A stretch of 64,000 bases of DNA. Source: Cryptomeria japonica (lineage: Eukaryota > Streptophyta > Pinopsida > Cupressales > Cupressaceae). This document shows positions 49,141-59,996 of this stretch, one piece after another; the stretch's first letter is position 1; every line of letters starts with the position of its first letter. Position numbers and translations under genes: made by a program. Under the pieces are notes generated by a model, which searched no databases, was not told the DNA's origin, and saw only the letters and a program-made list of their open reading frames with translations. The stretch spans positions 812,423,069 through 812,487,068 of the forward strand of contig NC_081414.1 of NCBI RefSeq assembly GCF_030272615.1. Direction: 5' to 3'.

Positions 49141-49420
49141 AATTTTGTTGCTAGAGATGAGAATGAAATGCAGAGAGACTAGTCTAGATCTTAGGGAAGC
49201 GAGAGTGACATAGAGGAGGAAATTATGAAGAGGTAGAAATATAAGCACCTTTTAGAGCTTGAGAGATTTAATGAGGTATTCATTGATAGTTAGAGATATA
49301 AGTCTAGAGAGAGATGTATAAATATGGACAAAAGAGAGGGAGGAAGAAACAAATAGGTGGTGTGATAGGTTTAGGAGAGAGACGTGGAGAAAGGAACAAA
49401 CATAGATAACATGGTTTATC
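49141..49420. repeat. Purine-rich tract of the right arm
   Basis: GAGAGAG-, GGAGGAA- and AGAGATA-rich sequence. In complement it resembles the pyrimidine tract of the left arm, so it continues the inverted arrangement of the block. Confidence 0.6.
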
Positions 49421-49885
49421 AAAATTTATCGAACTCAATAAAATTCATAAATTTTCTATTATTAATTAATTACTTATTTAGTTTATTTTGAGATGATTGT
49501 TACAAAAATTCATGCAATAGGGAAATTATATGAAAAAGTCATGAGTTTTTTATGTTTTAAAAATGAAGGATGAATTTAAATGAATTATAATTATTTTTTA
49601 AAACAAATAATTGAAAATATACCTATACCATATCATAGATCTCTTAATTACCTTTCCAACCCCTGTAAAAAATCAAATTTTCGATATAAATAGCAAAACT
49701 TATGCCCAATTTACTAAAATATTTTATTTTATTTTTTTCAAAAATTAGATATCCGATATCCAATTTTATCCAATAAAATCTGATATCCGATTTTATCTGA
49801 TATCTGATTTTAAAACATAAATTTTTCCCTTCATATTTTGGTTCGGGTTTGCTTTGGGATTTGGCTTGGAAGTGACAAGCCTAGA

Positions 49886-51985
49886 AAGTCAACTGAAAAA
49901 ACATGTTTTTCAGTATTCCTTGATTTTTCAAACTTTACACTGGTGGCTGACGACTTTTTTTATAGCCAATATTGATAAAACAAAAAGGGTTTTTTAAGGA
50001 CATTCTCAGTTTTCCAACAATATAAGGCTTTTCTTATTTCGACTTTAATAAATAATTATTATTTATTTTCTAATTGAATTCTGATAAAAGTCCTGATTGA
50101 TATATTGATTGAAAAATACTCATAACTTTCAAACCGCATAACATTTTTTGAATCTGAAACATGCGTCGCATCCTATGCTTCATCTACTATAGGGAAAAAA
50201 TTTTAAAAATTAAATTTCATAAGGTTTTGACCAAGTTAAGGTGGTTAGACGTATGAGTTTCTGAATTTCTGAAAAGCTGTAGTAAAAAATTCATAAATAA
50301 TTATTTACTTTATAAAAAATTATAAAAAAATGTGTCACATCCAGACATGAGTCTAATACTTATATTATAAATCTTATAAAAAAATATTATTATTTGATTG
50401 TGATTAGGGTGGTCAGACATACACCTACTTCTTATCTTTTTCCTGAAATTTTTGTACCACTGCATTGAAATTTGAAATTTTCATCAAATAGAATTTTTTT
50501 TTTTCAGAAAACAAATAGTAGCTTAGAAAGTACATTCAATTTTCTATAGATTTTCTTCTTACATATTTTAAAAATAATGTTCATAACTTATTCAATTTTT
50601 CATGTCAAGTTGCAAAACTTTGATTTTTTGAAATTTCATTGCCACTTAAGGGCCTGTTTTGGCACACCATGATCCTGCACATACCCAGGGCCTGTCTCCG
50701 CATGTGGTCATTAGGACTACTAGTGAGGAGAGAATGACCCAAGTGGTAGTGAGGAAAACCCACCTCTTCCAAACCACTATAAACAACTGTATTCATGGTG
50801 AAAACTATGGATAACGTGTGCTGATTAGTTCATACCGACACTATGTCTCCCCATAAATCCGTTTGATCAAAAATATTTGATCATTTGTAGGGCGTAACCC
50901 CTACTGGCTAGGAGCTTTTTGTATTTACAGAGTTGAAAGTGTCGCATGTATGGCCACATGAGCGGATGCCCTTACTAGCACCTTTTTGTTTTAGAAGCCA
51001 AAATCCTTATAGTTGTTGGGGTAGGAGGTCGGACCTCTGGTAGCAGCCCACACACATACGGTTCTTAGTAGAGATACAAAGTTCACCATGGGGAGTTTTC
51101 GTGGGGACTAATGCTTGGCTGCCCCGAGAAGTGAGTGCTGAGGGTGGAGCCAATGGGGTCAAGCATCTAAGTATCCGCTTTGAATAGCATAGCCTCGGGG
51201 GAAACTCCATGTGGGATCAACAACTATTGTCCTGGCCAACCATAAGAATTGTGCTTGTCTTATTTTGAACTATCAAACATTCAAGACCAAACATTAAAAC
51301 ATTGTGTTTTTTGTGTCTTCAAGTGTATGCAAAACAAATTTTACATCAAACAACATACTTTTCTTTGAGTCATTTTTTAGTCTAAACACTTGCAAACATT
51401 AAGTCTTCATCAACATTGTGTCCTCTTGTCATGGAAATACAGTCAAAATTTTAGATTGGCTCACAACAAAACAACTTCACAAATTGGAAAATTTAACAAT
51501 CCAACAAACAAGAGCAATCAGTTTCAGAATTCTTAAGCTTCCTAAGCTATCTCTTCAGGTTTTCATCTAGCATTCAACCTATCTTTGGGTCTCACAAAGT
51601 CCATCATTGCTTTACACCTTACATTACATTCACATTTGTCTAAACTTGAGTCAAAAGGTCACTTGCTTGTCCTCATCATACTTTGTCAACACACTACAAT
51701 CAACAACATTTTGCTAAGTGGTCCCTCATCAAGGTCAACTTACCTCATCAAGAGAAACTATCATCTCTTTGGAAGCCACACCTACTCTACTACATACATA
51801 CTTGGTCTTACACTTTGGACATTGCAAGTAAACCTCAGATCCATTTACATTCCATCCAAACTCTTGGTCTTCCATACTCTTTCCATTTTCATCTAGTCTC
51901 AAACATCTCGGTCAATACCTAGTTCAAGGTTGAAACCCATTCCCAAAAATCTAGGAGAGAAGCTAAAGAGGCTCAAGAGTCTGCA
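49886..51985. other. Leader region between satellite block and gag
   Basis: Non-coding leader of the giant element. The first ~750 bp are AT-rich. From about 50,640 to 51,240 the sequence is clearly richer in G and C and free of simple repeats (for example CCCGAGAAGTGAGTGCTGAG). The last part is CA- and TC-rich up to the gag start. A structured packaging or translation-control region is possible, but this is inference from position and composition. Confidence 0.5.
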
Positions 51986-51988
51986 AAC

Positions 51989-53637
51989 ATGAGTTCCTAT
52001 GAATATGACAATGTTATCTTTTTAAATTCTGATCATAACACATTACCTGACATGGATTCTTATAGAAACTTTCCAAATGTTGAGAACATGGACAATACAA
52101 ATAACAATGATACACACAATGACAATATAGACAACATTTCAGTACAATCAGCAGAAGTGGAAGACTCCATTATGGATCCCCGTTTCAATCGATTAGTTGA
52201 GGAAATAATGAGGAGAGATAGACAATACTTTTTACAAGTGATGGCACAAAGTGGAGCCAAGATACCTCATGATTTTGTCATTTCTCAAATAATGGAACAT
52301 CGACCTTTGCAACAACCTGACCTCAACATGGATCAAAGGAGGCCTAATAATGGAAGCAATAGAGGACCACATATTGTGCCTGAATTGCCATCATCTTTGT
52401 TTCAAAAACTTGAGGTCTCATACACACATGGTCAAGCATATGATACTCACCTTCGTAGACCATTATGGAAGTCTTATGCAGAAAAATATGCTCAATCACA
52501 TACCAATGCTAAGGATCAACCACCAAAGCAATTGGATATCCAAAGGCATGTTCAAAATTTGGACACAAGGAAACCCCACGTCAAATTTGGGGGCAACACA
52601 CTAGAAAAAACTTTGAGATTTCTATAGAGTATGGTATACATGGACAAAGCAGATATTCGATTCCTCACCATGACTCTATACCAAGTGGTCCATATACGCA
52701 ACATCATTATAGATCTCCTCCATATGAACATGTGTATGTTCAATATCATCCATATATGCAACATGCTCCTCCACTCGGTGCTTCAGGCATGGGGTATGGC
52801 CCAAGAAGTTGGTCTCCACCTAAGAATAATTTGAAACAGCAAATCAAGGACTTACAAAAGAAAATGGAGGACATAAGTATATTGAAGCCAACTTATACAA
52901 TGAGAGACATATGTCCCTATCCATTTGACAAAAGCATTCCAATGCCTCCTTTTCCTACACACTTTGTGACACCTAAGTTTGATAAGTGCAGAGGAAAAGG
53001 GGATCCTAAGGCACATATAAGATAGTTTTTCACAGCTTGCATTGAGGTAGCAGCAGAAGAGACATATTTGATGAGATTATTCCCACAAAGCTTAGGTGAT
53101 CAAGCTATGGAATGGTTCTCCCAACTTCCACCTGGAATTAAGTCATGGGGTGACTTAGCAGAGGCATTTATCCAACATTTCTCATTTAACATAGAGACAG
53201 ACATATCAGTCACTACTTTGTGCAACACCAAACAAAAGGATGGAGAATATTTTTCATCACTTTTGCAAAGATGGAGAAATCTAGCTAGCAGATGCTCTTG
53301 TGAAATTCCACAAAAACAAATGGTAGAAATGTTCACCCAAAATGTTAACAAAGACATTGGTTATGACTTAAGAAAAGCTTGTTTGTCCACCTTCAAGGAC
53401 ATCATTGAAAAAGGCTTAGCAACAGAGAAAGTCCTAATTGAACAAGGAGTCATTAAGATATTAAAAGAAAACAAAGAGGACTTTAAAGGAAAAGACAAGC
53501 CAAGATTTTGGAACAAAAACAAGAACACAGTCAATGATGGTGTTGTTGATGCCAATATGGTACAACCCAAGATCATTTTTTCCAAATCAAGCTCTACAAA
53601 CAATCAAGTGAATACTCAAGCAACTTCCAAATCATGA
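51989..53637 (+). pseudogene. Gag region of the giant Gypsy element (fossil)
   Basis: It starts MSSYEYDNVIFLNSDH and is rich in Asn and Asp at first. It continues to the retrotransposon gag core at 52,960-53,420, with FVTPKFDKCRGKGDPKAHIR, TYLMRLFPQSLGDQAMEW, FSQLPPGIKSWGDLAEAFI, QHFSFNIETDI and LQRWRNLASR. This Y/F-R/Q-F gag core is that of Tat-lineage elements. Gag forms the virus-like particle in the cytoplasm. A few breaks interrupt it. The N-terminal choice is the first Met in the long open stretch. Confidence 0.8.
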
Positions 53638-53652
53638 CGGAAGTACACTCCA

Positions 53653-54825
53653 TTGGGAGAACCACTTGAATCAGTTTTCAAAAAGATAGTGGCAAACAAG
53701 GTAATCACTATTCCAGATTTTCCTCCATATGAACCAAAGGTTAAACCAAATTGGTGGAATGACGATGAATATTGTGAATTTCATAAGAGCAAAGGACATA
53801 AAACAGGGAATTGCCATCGATTGAAGAACATCATACAAGATCTTATTGATAGAGGTGACATTGAGATTGAGGGACACTCATCTAATCAAGAACATGAGAT
53901 GTTTAAGGAACCATTCCCAAATCATGACAAGGGAAAAGCTAAAGCCACAAATGAGCAGACAAACTATACCAGAGCATCTTATAACTATAATTCAACTATC
54001 AATCACATCTTAGTGGACAATTATGTCTCTACCATTATCATCAAGCACAAAACGCCTGAGAATTATACCCAAAGACCCAAGATTGTCCTAAAAGGCATTG
54101 GATCTTCTTCCAAACCTACCTCTGAATGTAATGTTACAACTCGTCAAGGTAAATTCACTTTGCAAGGTGCTCTAGCCAAAAACATAGCTTCCTCATCAAC
54201 CAAACCTGAGTATGACCTTGTAGAACAGTTGGGGAAGACACCTGCACTTATTTCTATCCTTGAGCTTTTATGCATATCCCCCGCACATAAAGCTATTCTT
54301 GACAAAATCTTGAGAGACACTTCTATCCCTACTGATCTAAACATGGACCAGTTTCAAGCCATGGTGGGATACCTTTCCATTCCACACTCACTTACATTCA
54401 TAGAAGCTGATGATGCCTCCGTAAGTCAGCCACATAACGCACCTTTGCACATTGAAGCCTTCCTACACAAGCATCGAATAAAAGGAGTCCTGATAGATGG
54501 AGGAGCTGGTCTTAACATATGTACTTTGAACACAATAATACAATTAGGATATTCTAATAAAGTCATGAATGCTACAAACAAAATTACCATCAAGGCATAT
54601 GATGATGAAGAGTGTTCATCCAAAGGAATAGTAGTTACAAAGGATGTGGTTTGTCAATTCCTCGACCTTGATCTCACATACAACATATTGCTAGGACGTC
54701 CATGGATTCATGAGATGAGCGCAGTACCATCTACATATCATCGATGTATCAAGTTTCCACACAATGGAGTTGAAGTGACTGTCAAAGCTAACCCAAATCC
54801 ATTTATATATTGCAATAACCTATGA
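53653..54825 (+). pseudogene. Protease region of the giant Gypsy element (fossil)
   Basis: An open stretch of about 390 codons follows gag. Near its start it has WWNDDEYCEFHKSKGHKTGN with CHRL, a CCHC-like knuckle typical of this lineage. The aspartic protease active site reads VLIDGGAGLNICTL at about 54,487. The conserved ILLGRPWIHEMSAVPSTYHR lies near 54,690. Aspartic protease processes the polyprotein. What follows (54,883-55,314) keeps lineage-like codons but no reverse transcriptase is reached. Confidence 0.78.
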
Positions 54826-55241
54826 CCTAGATCAGAAATAACAATCCAAGTCAATCGACAAGCTATTCCTTCATCAACATATGTGGATCTAGAATCCTTG
54901 AAAGCTTCTACATCAAAACAAACAGAGCTCAAAGAAAAATTCAAGGTTAAAGACCTGGGATGTGGTGAGTATATCTTTCATGTTGATAAACTCCCACTAT
55001 CTCCTAAGGTATTCAGTCTACAGGAACAATCTATAAACAATTTGCAAGGAATTGGGTGTGAACCACCTAGTGTTGTGGCTACTAAGTTTGAATGCAAATC
55101 TCCTCTAGTGGTGCAAGCAACTCTTGATATCAAAAATCTTAAGAGTGGTTCCAACAAAGAATCTATTGAGCATATCGCCATGAGAACTCACATAGCCTTA
55201 CCATTTCATCCACTTATTCCATTTCAACTCCACTTCCAGAC

Positions 55242-56009
55242 TTGGATCAACAAGAATCACAAAAGCCCTTACTCACTGCAGATCAAAAATCAAGCTATGA
55301 AAAGAAAAATATAAAAGTCAAAAATAAAGAAAAGTCCTTTAGTTCAAATCAAAATCAAAAGCTATTGGACTCTGCAAAAAGCAAGGTCAAGGATAAAAAT
55401 CCTATAAAAGAAAAAGAACAAGAGTTGATCTCCCCTAATATCAAAATAACTGGGGGCAAAAGTTCTAAAATTTCAAGTCAAAAAGCATATGTGTTGATCC
55501 TAAGTCTCCATCATGCTATCCTACTTTCACTTCTTTTTGCAATCATAAGCCTTCATCACTCATTCACTTGTTCCGAACATCCTTTCCCTTCTGGTGATAC
55601 ATATTGGACCTTTAATGGAGCTTCCTTGGAGGACTTTGTTATCAGTGATGCCCAAACTTCTTTAGGTGACATGCATATGGGCCTACGTAGTCCACACATT
55701 AGTAATTCTATCTCAGTTCCTTTATCAAGGAAGATAGTCGCTCAAGCTATATATCATTCAATCAAGGAACGTTGCAACTACAATCTTAAATTCAAGCCTT
55801 GCACATTTGAGGTGGATGACTTGGTTATCAGAGAAAATCCTAAAAATCAGCAAGACAGGGAGAAGAAGGGCAAGTTCGAACAAAATTGGCTTGGTCCTTA
55901 CATCATCATGATAGTTTATGGATCTGGTGCATATCAACTCTCAACCCCAGAGGGTGAACCTTTGGAGAATCCTATCAACAACATGCACCTTCGCAGGTTC
56001 TACACATAG
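55242..56009 (+). pseudogene. Lys-rich ORF ending in an integrase C-terminal tail (fossil)
   Basis: An open stretch of about 255 codons. It begins with a lysine- and serine-rich part (KSKVKDKNPIKEKEQ), has a hydrophobic segment (YVLILSLHHAILLSLLFAII) that could span a membrane, and ends like a Gypsy integrase C-terminus. The tail motifs are CTFEVDDLVIREN, KGKFEQNWLGPYII, GAYQLSTPEGEPL and NNMHLRRFY. The junction of a non-pol front with an integrase tail in one open frame is unusual and may be the standing form of a non-autonomous family. Function unknown. Confidence 0.65.
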
Positions 56010-57560
56010 CTCTTCAAAGTATCCTAATTTAAAATACAAAAAAAATCAAAAAAATTAAAAAAATATTAAAAAAAAATTAAAAAAAAATTAAAAATACAAA
56101 AAAATCGTAAAAAAGAAAAAATCGTTACTTGGTGAAAACCTGGCAAACAGGCACCTTATGACACAAAAAAAATTGAAAAATAGAAAAACAATTCGTCCAA
56201 CGGTGAAAATCACTTCGGTGGCGCCCTGGGTAAGTACCATGGTGAAAACTGGGTCACCAGCACCACGCGTAGAGACATTACTCCTCCCTCCTTCAGGATT
56301 CCATTTCATCCTTTCACTTTGCACACACTCACAACCTCTTCATCCATAACAAACTTACCCATTCCCGTCATGGCTTGTTATTGATCTACCCAAGATTGGT
56401 TAGCCATTCATAATAAACCTTCCTTTTCACCCCTTTTCATCCATAATAAATCAAATCCTATCTGTGGCTAAGGAAAATCCTACGTCTAGTGATGGGTGTG
56501 GAATTGAGAGCATCGCATATTCTAAGGAGTATAGTTTCTTCCAACTTTTCTCCATTCTATCTGCACACAATCCACAATAAAGCAACATCTACATCGCCAA
56601 TCCGCAATAAAATTTTGTCTTCTCCGCAATAAAGTATCAGTTTCATGGATTCAATCAGTTTCAAATGAGACACAATAGCAACAATGGGCTTCAACAAATC
56701 AAATCTTTCAACAGACTCAGACAACATTATGGTTCAGTGCTATCTATCCTTTTTGTGAAAGTAAACATTGTGACCACAATCAAATAAGGCTTATACAAGT
56801 GACAAGAGACACTAAACTTGAGGACTACAGTGGATGTTGGTGTTGATTCTTGGTGTTATTTTGATTTTATCTTTTGGTGACATGTCTTTTAGCTTTTCCA
56901 GGATGTCTCTGACTAGAGATTCTATCTCTAGGATGTCTTTGACTAGAAAGGCGAGGATGGGGTATCATATGAACACTGAGAGTCTAGTATGAACTGGGGC
57001 ATTCCTTGTTTGCAATTGTCTTATCTCCATGCAAATGGGTACAATGACTTTCTGGGTCGAACATATGCCTCGATTGTCATAACCTATTTTTCCATAATAA
57101 AGCTCAATGATGATAATGCACAAGAAGCTCTTTCACTTTCATATCTTCTATCTTCCATCCCCCTTTCTTGATTGATCTCCATTGTCCTACTCGAGTCCGT
57201 GTAGTCTGCTATCATACGACTGAGTTTAATGACACAAATAAACATTTGCATTTCATGTAGTTGCACCTGCATTATCACATATTAAGCATTTCATACATAC
57301 ATACATATAGATATCACAATCACATCACATCCTGCACACAACACATATTAGCACATTTTACATTTTCATCATGTAAATAATCATTTGTATTATCATATTC
57401 ATCTGCATTTCATACATTCACATTTGCATTGGCAGAACATATTAAAAACATAAAAGAACAAAAATATTGCATTCCATCATGTACATATTTGCATCCATAT
57501 CATAAGCATCACATAAGAACATGTCATCACATAGATACATATGCATATAGCTGCCGCAAG
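56010..57560. other. Non-coding stretch after pol, low complexity
   Basis: An A-rich run of (A)nTT units lies at 56,030-56,110. A short GC-richer piece follows (GGTGGCGCCCTGGGTAAGTACC at about 56,218), then plain sequence, and CATA/CATC-rich low-complexity DNA at 57,280-57,540. No gene is seen. Confidence 0.5.
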
Positions 57561-57571
57561 GATGAATCTCA

Positions 57572-57592
57572 TATATATATATATATATAAGT
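57572..57592. repeat. (AT)n microsatellite
   Basis: About nine AT dinucleotides in a row at the 3' end of the antisense PMD region. Confidence 0.9.
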
Positions 57593-58099
57593 GTCATGAT
57601 ACAATGATGTCAAAAACCATATGGCTACAGCCAACCCTCGTGTTGCCCTATCCGGACAGAGGAACCCATTGATCACTCCTGCCAACACTACTGATAGTGC
57701 CAATCCTGTAGCTGTCATGGTATCCCAAGCCACATGTTCAGCCCTCATCTCTAGTCCTGGATCTTGAAACACTCGTCTCAGGGCATCCATGTCTCCGTCT
57801 CAATCATAGGGTATCAACTCCCCATCAATCGGTATCATCAGAATCCTGTATACATCCTCCAAGGTGACTATCATCTCACCCATCGGCAAATGAAACGTAC
57901 ATGTCTCTGAGTGCCAGCTCTCAGCAAGTGCAATCAACAATCCCATGTTCACTCGAAACTCAAGCACATACAGAATGAATCTCAAACCCATAACCTCAAT
58001 CGCAGCTCTGTCCTCAAATGTCATCTCTGGTCGTAACCTCTAAGTCGATGGGAATCTCTCCTGTGACTCTAGCATAGGTAGGTACTCCTGTAGTCAAGC

Positions 58100-58415
58100 A
58101 AATCAATCATGTCAGTCGTAGTGGCATTCCATGTTCATCAGAAAATGCTGCTCTTTATCCTAGTGCTTATATTTATCATATGGCGCTATTTATCCTAGTG
58201 ACACTCACTGTTCATCACAAAGTGTTGCTATTTATCCTAGTGGTACTCCCTGTTCATCACAAAGTACTACGTGTTTTTGCACTCCCTGTTCATCACAAAG
58301 TGCTGCTTACATTTGCACTCACTGTTCATCACAAAGTGCTGCTCTTTTTTTTAGTACTCCCTGTTCATCACAAACTACTTTGTCTTGGTACTCCCTGTTC
58401 ATCACAAAGTGCCTT
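58100..58415. repeat. Short tandem repeats around CTGTTCATCACAAAGT
   Basis: CTCCCTGTTCATCACAAAGT or close variants occur about seven times, spaced by roughly 35-48 bp with TGCTGCT and TTATCCTAGTG words between. They lie in the intron of the antisense PMD gene. A plus-strand open frame here (repeated VHHKVL) is just the repeat translated. Confidence 0.85.
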
Positions 58416-58947
58416 GATCTATCTTATCCTAGGGCCTCTTCTTGAGTGTATCCTCTTAAGTAGTTTCCTAATTGGCAACATATGTTCTATCACACAATTG
58501 TCAATCCTGGCCCTATTTGTTATTTTAGTCTTCCCTAGAGGACCTGCTTGAGTGTATCCTCTCAGCAGCTTATCCAATCGACAACGTATGTTCATCACAA
58601 AACTACCGATTTGACCTTGAAGACATAAACACACTTACATATTGCACAGACGCGCTTGACACAAACACAGAGGTGCCTAAGCATTTTTTCGACCTTGTTT
58701 GACATATTCTAAAATGCATTTATTGCGCTACCTATGATGCATTAATGACAAAATTTATTACAACAAAGTACAAAGAGGTTTCATGGTACTCACCGGCTCT
58801 CCTGTATTGGTTGGTCTCTGAAATCGGCGAACGCGATCGAATCTATGCACCAATGCCATCGCTGCTAACCGCTGCTGCTCTATTCTCTCTCTGCACTCTG
58901 ATCTCTTGGATGTGTGGATGACAATGAGGATGTATTCCCCTCATGGT

Positions 58948-58958
58948 CTATTTTATAG
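58948..58958 (-). promoter_or_regulatory. TATA box of the antisense PMD gene
   Basis: CTATAAAATAG on the minus strand, 89 bp before the PMD start codon, gives a plausible ~60-nt 5' UTR. It implies that this gene is transcribed from its own promoter, against the element's genomic RNA. Confidence 0.6.
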
Positions 58959-58962
58959 ACTG

Positions 58963-58984
58963 CCCTAGCCCTAGCCCTAGCCCT
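58963..58984. repeat. (CCCTAG)n telomere-like motif
   Basis: Three CCCTAG units plus CCCT, just upstream of the antisense TATA box. On the gene's sense strand this reads AGGGCTAGGGCTAGGGC, similar to plant telo-box promoter motifs (AAACCCTA) but not identical. Confidence 0.75.
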
Positions 58985-59194
58985 CATCTCCCGAGTCAAT
59001 CTTCTTTATCCCATGACTCTGTCACTCTATCCGGTCAGTCCATTCTAGCCTTTCTTTCTTATCAAGGGATTGTTTGCGATCTTTTCACACATTTTCATCC
59101 AATCTCTCGAGGGGGCATATCATTTCCATCTTGGGGTAACTTTGTATCAGTTCATCTTATCTTCTTTGAAACAACACGACAAGCTACATTGTCT

Positions 59195-59209
59195 CAAAGA
59201 GGGGCAAAA
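59195..59209 (+). other. Polypurine tract before the 3' LTR
   Basis: AAAGAGGGGCAAAA lies immediately before TGTAGACACC, the start of the 3' LTR, as required for plus-strand DNA priming in reverse transcription. Confidence 0.75.
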
Positions 59210-59996
59210 TGTAGACACCTAAAATTGTCATGTCTAATTAAATAAATATTTTTATTTATTTAATTATCTAAGCCTAATTCTTGTATTAATTAAATAAATC
59301 TTTATTTATTTAATTAATTCATTTATCCTCTTCTAGCGTTATTTCTCATTTGAATAAATACATTTATTTATCTAAATTTCCCTTTCCCCAAATTAAATAA
59401 ATATCTTATTTATTTAATTGATCCCACTTCCTCTATTAATTAAATAAATCTTTATTTATTTAATTAATTCATTAACCTTTTCCTCCAATGACACATGTCA
59501 TTCATCTCTTAATTCCTACACTACCGACCCTTTCATTATTTTATTATTTCTCTACCTACCCTCTAATCATAGCCAACCATTTATCTTTTACATCTCTCAA
59601 TCTTATCCCTCCATTTCTTATGGTGTCTTCTATATAAGGAGATGCTTCCTTCATTATCAAACCCTAACTCGCTATGCATTCAGCCCCAACTACGCTTTCG
59701 AACTTGCATATGCAATCAAGCCTACTTGCAACCACATTTCCATTTTTTGTTGAGCTTTTATGCACATATAAAATCTGAGAGCAAATATATCAAGCAAGAT
59801 CAATGGAGATAGGAAGAATGGAGATTCAAACCCTATTGGAAATGTGATGGTATAATCTTTGTGATTTCATTTGATTTGCATTGTCTTAGGTAATCTTCAT
59901 ATGTTATGGTGGATCTTTGTTGTTGTTAGGCTAGGGTTTTGTGGTTGAATTCATTTAGTCTTTCAATATTGTTCTTTTCCTTTTTCACCATATACA
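59210..59996 (+). repeat. 3' LTR of the giant element
   Basis: 787 bp from TGTAGACACC to CATATACA. The first 290 bp hold five AT-rich inverted repeats of the type TAATTAAATAAAT...ATTTATTTAATTA (about 59,234, 59,284, 59,351, 59,389 and 59,433). The remainder matches the 5' LTR at about 96%, including the TATA box at about 59,629. The next bases, GTTAT, begin a LINE fragment. Confidence 0.88.

Larger units (their letters stand above)
41131..49885. repeat. 8.7-kb block with inverted arms around a satellite array
   Basis: The left arm (about 41,131-41,570) and right arm (about 49,480-49,885) are inverted relative to each other. TTGATTTTTTACAGG and TTGGAAAGGTAATT at 41,383-41,414 reappear as complements at 49,646-49,676, with GATATCTGAT/ATCGGATATC motifs outside them and AAACTTTAAATACTCATAAA-like sequence inside. 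Identity is roughly 75% by eye. Between the arms lie a pyrimidine-rich tract, the 20-bp satellite, a second pyrimidine-rich tract and a purine-rich tract. The plan resembles a non-autonomous foldback or long-TIR transposon carrying a satellite, nested in the retroelement's leader. No transposase is seen. Confidence 0.65.
57569..58859 (-). pseudogene. Antisense plant-mobile-domain (PMD) gene, spliced (fossil cargo)
   Basis: On the strand opposite to gag-pol. The first exon (58,859-58,794) reads MALVHRFDRVRRFQRPTNTG and ends at GTGAGT. A 706-bp intron ends in CTACAG, and the second exon begins at 58,087 in phase. It encodes PMD sequence: AAIEVMGLRFILYVLEFRVN, ESWHSETCTFHLPMGEM, VTLEDVYRILMIPIDGEL, VFQDPGLEMRAEHVAWDTMT and INGFLCPDRATRGLAV. 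PMD proteins (MAIN/MAIL type) act in plant genome stability and silencing, and related domains occur in Gypsy and Mutator-like elements. Only part of the domain is present and it has at least two breaks. A TATA box lies 89 bp upstream of the ATG. Confidence 0.8.
39258..59996 (+). mobile_element. Giant Tat/Ogre-like Ty3/Gypsy element with antisense PMD gene (fossil)
   Basis: About 20.7 kb lie between two related LTRs in the same orientation. In order there are a 5' LTR (39,258-39,761), a PBS-like sequence, a ~12-kb leader with tandem repeats and a satellite block, gag (51,989-53,637), protease (53,653-54,825), an integrase C-terminal tail (to 56,009), and a non-coding stretch. An antisense PMD gene (57,569-58,859), a polypurine tract and the 3' LTR (59,210-59,996) follow. 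Reverse transcriptase, RNase H and integrase core are not seen, so it would need a helper. The gag type, protease context and extra antisense ORF before the 3' LTR fit the Tat/Ogre lineage. The ~490 bp shared by the LTRs differ at about 19 positions (~4%), which suggests an age of very roughly 20 million years at 1e-9 substitutions per site per year. It has a handful of breaks. Confidence 0.82.

Noticed and set aside
56216-56240. GGTGGCGCCCTGGG as a second primer-binding site
   Set aside because: It contains TGGCGCC as in some plant Gypsy PBS, but it lies after pol and not after an LTR.
58180-58551. 123-codon plus-strand open frame with VHHKVL repeats
   Set aside because: It is the intronic tandem repeat of the antisense PMD gene read on the other strand.
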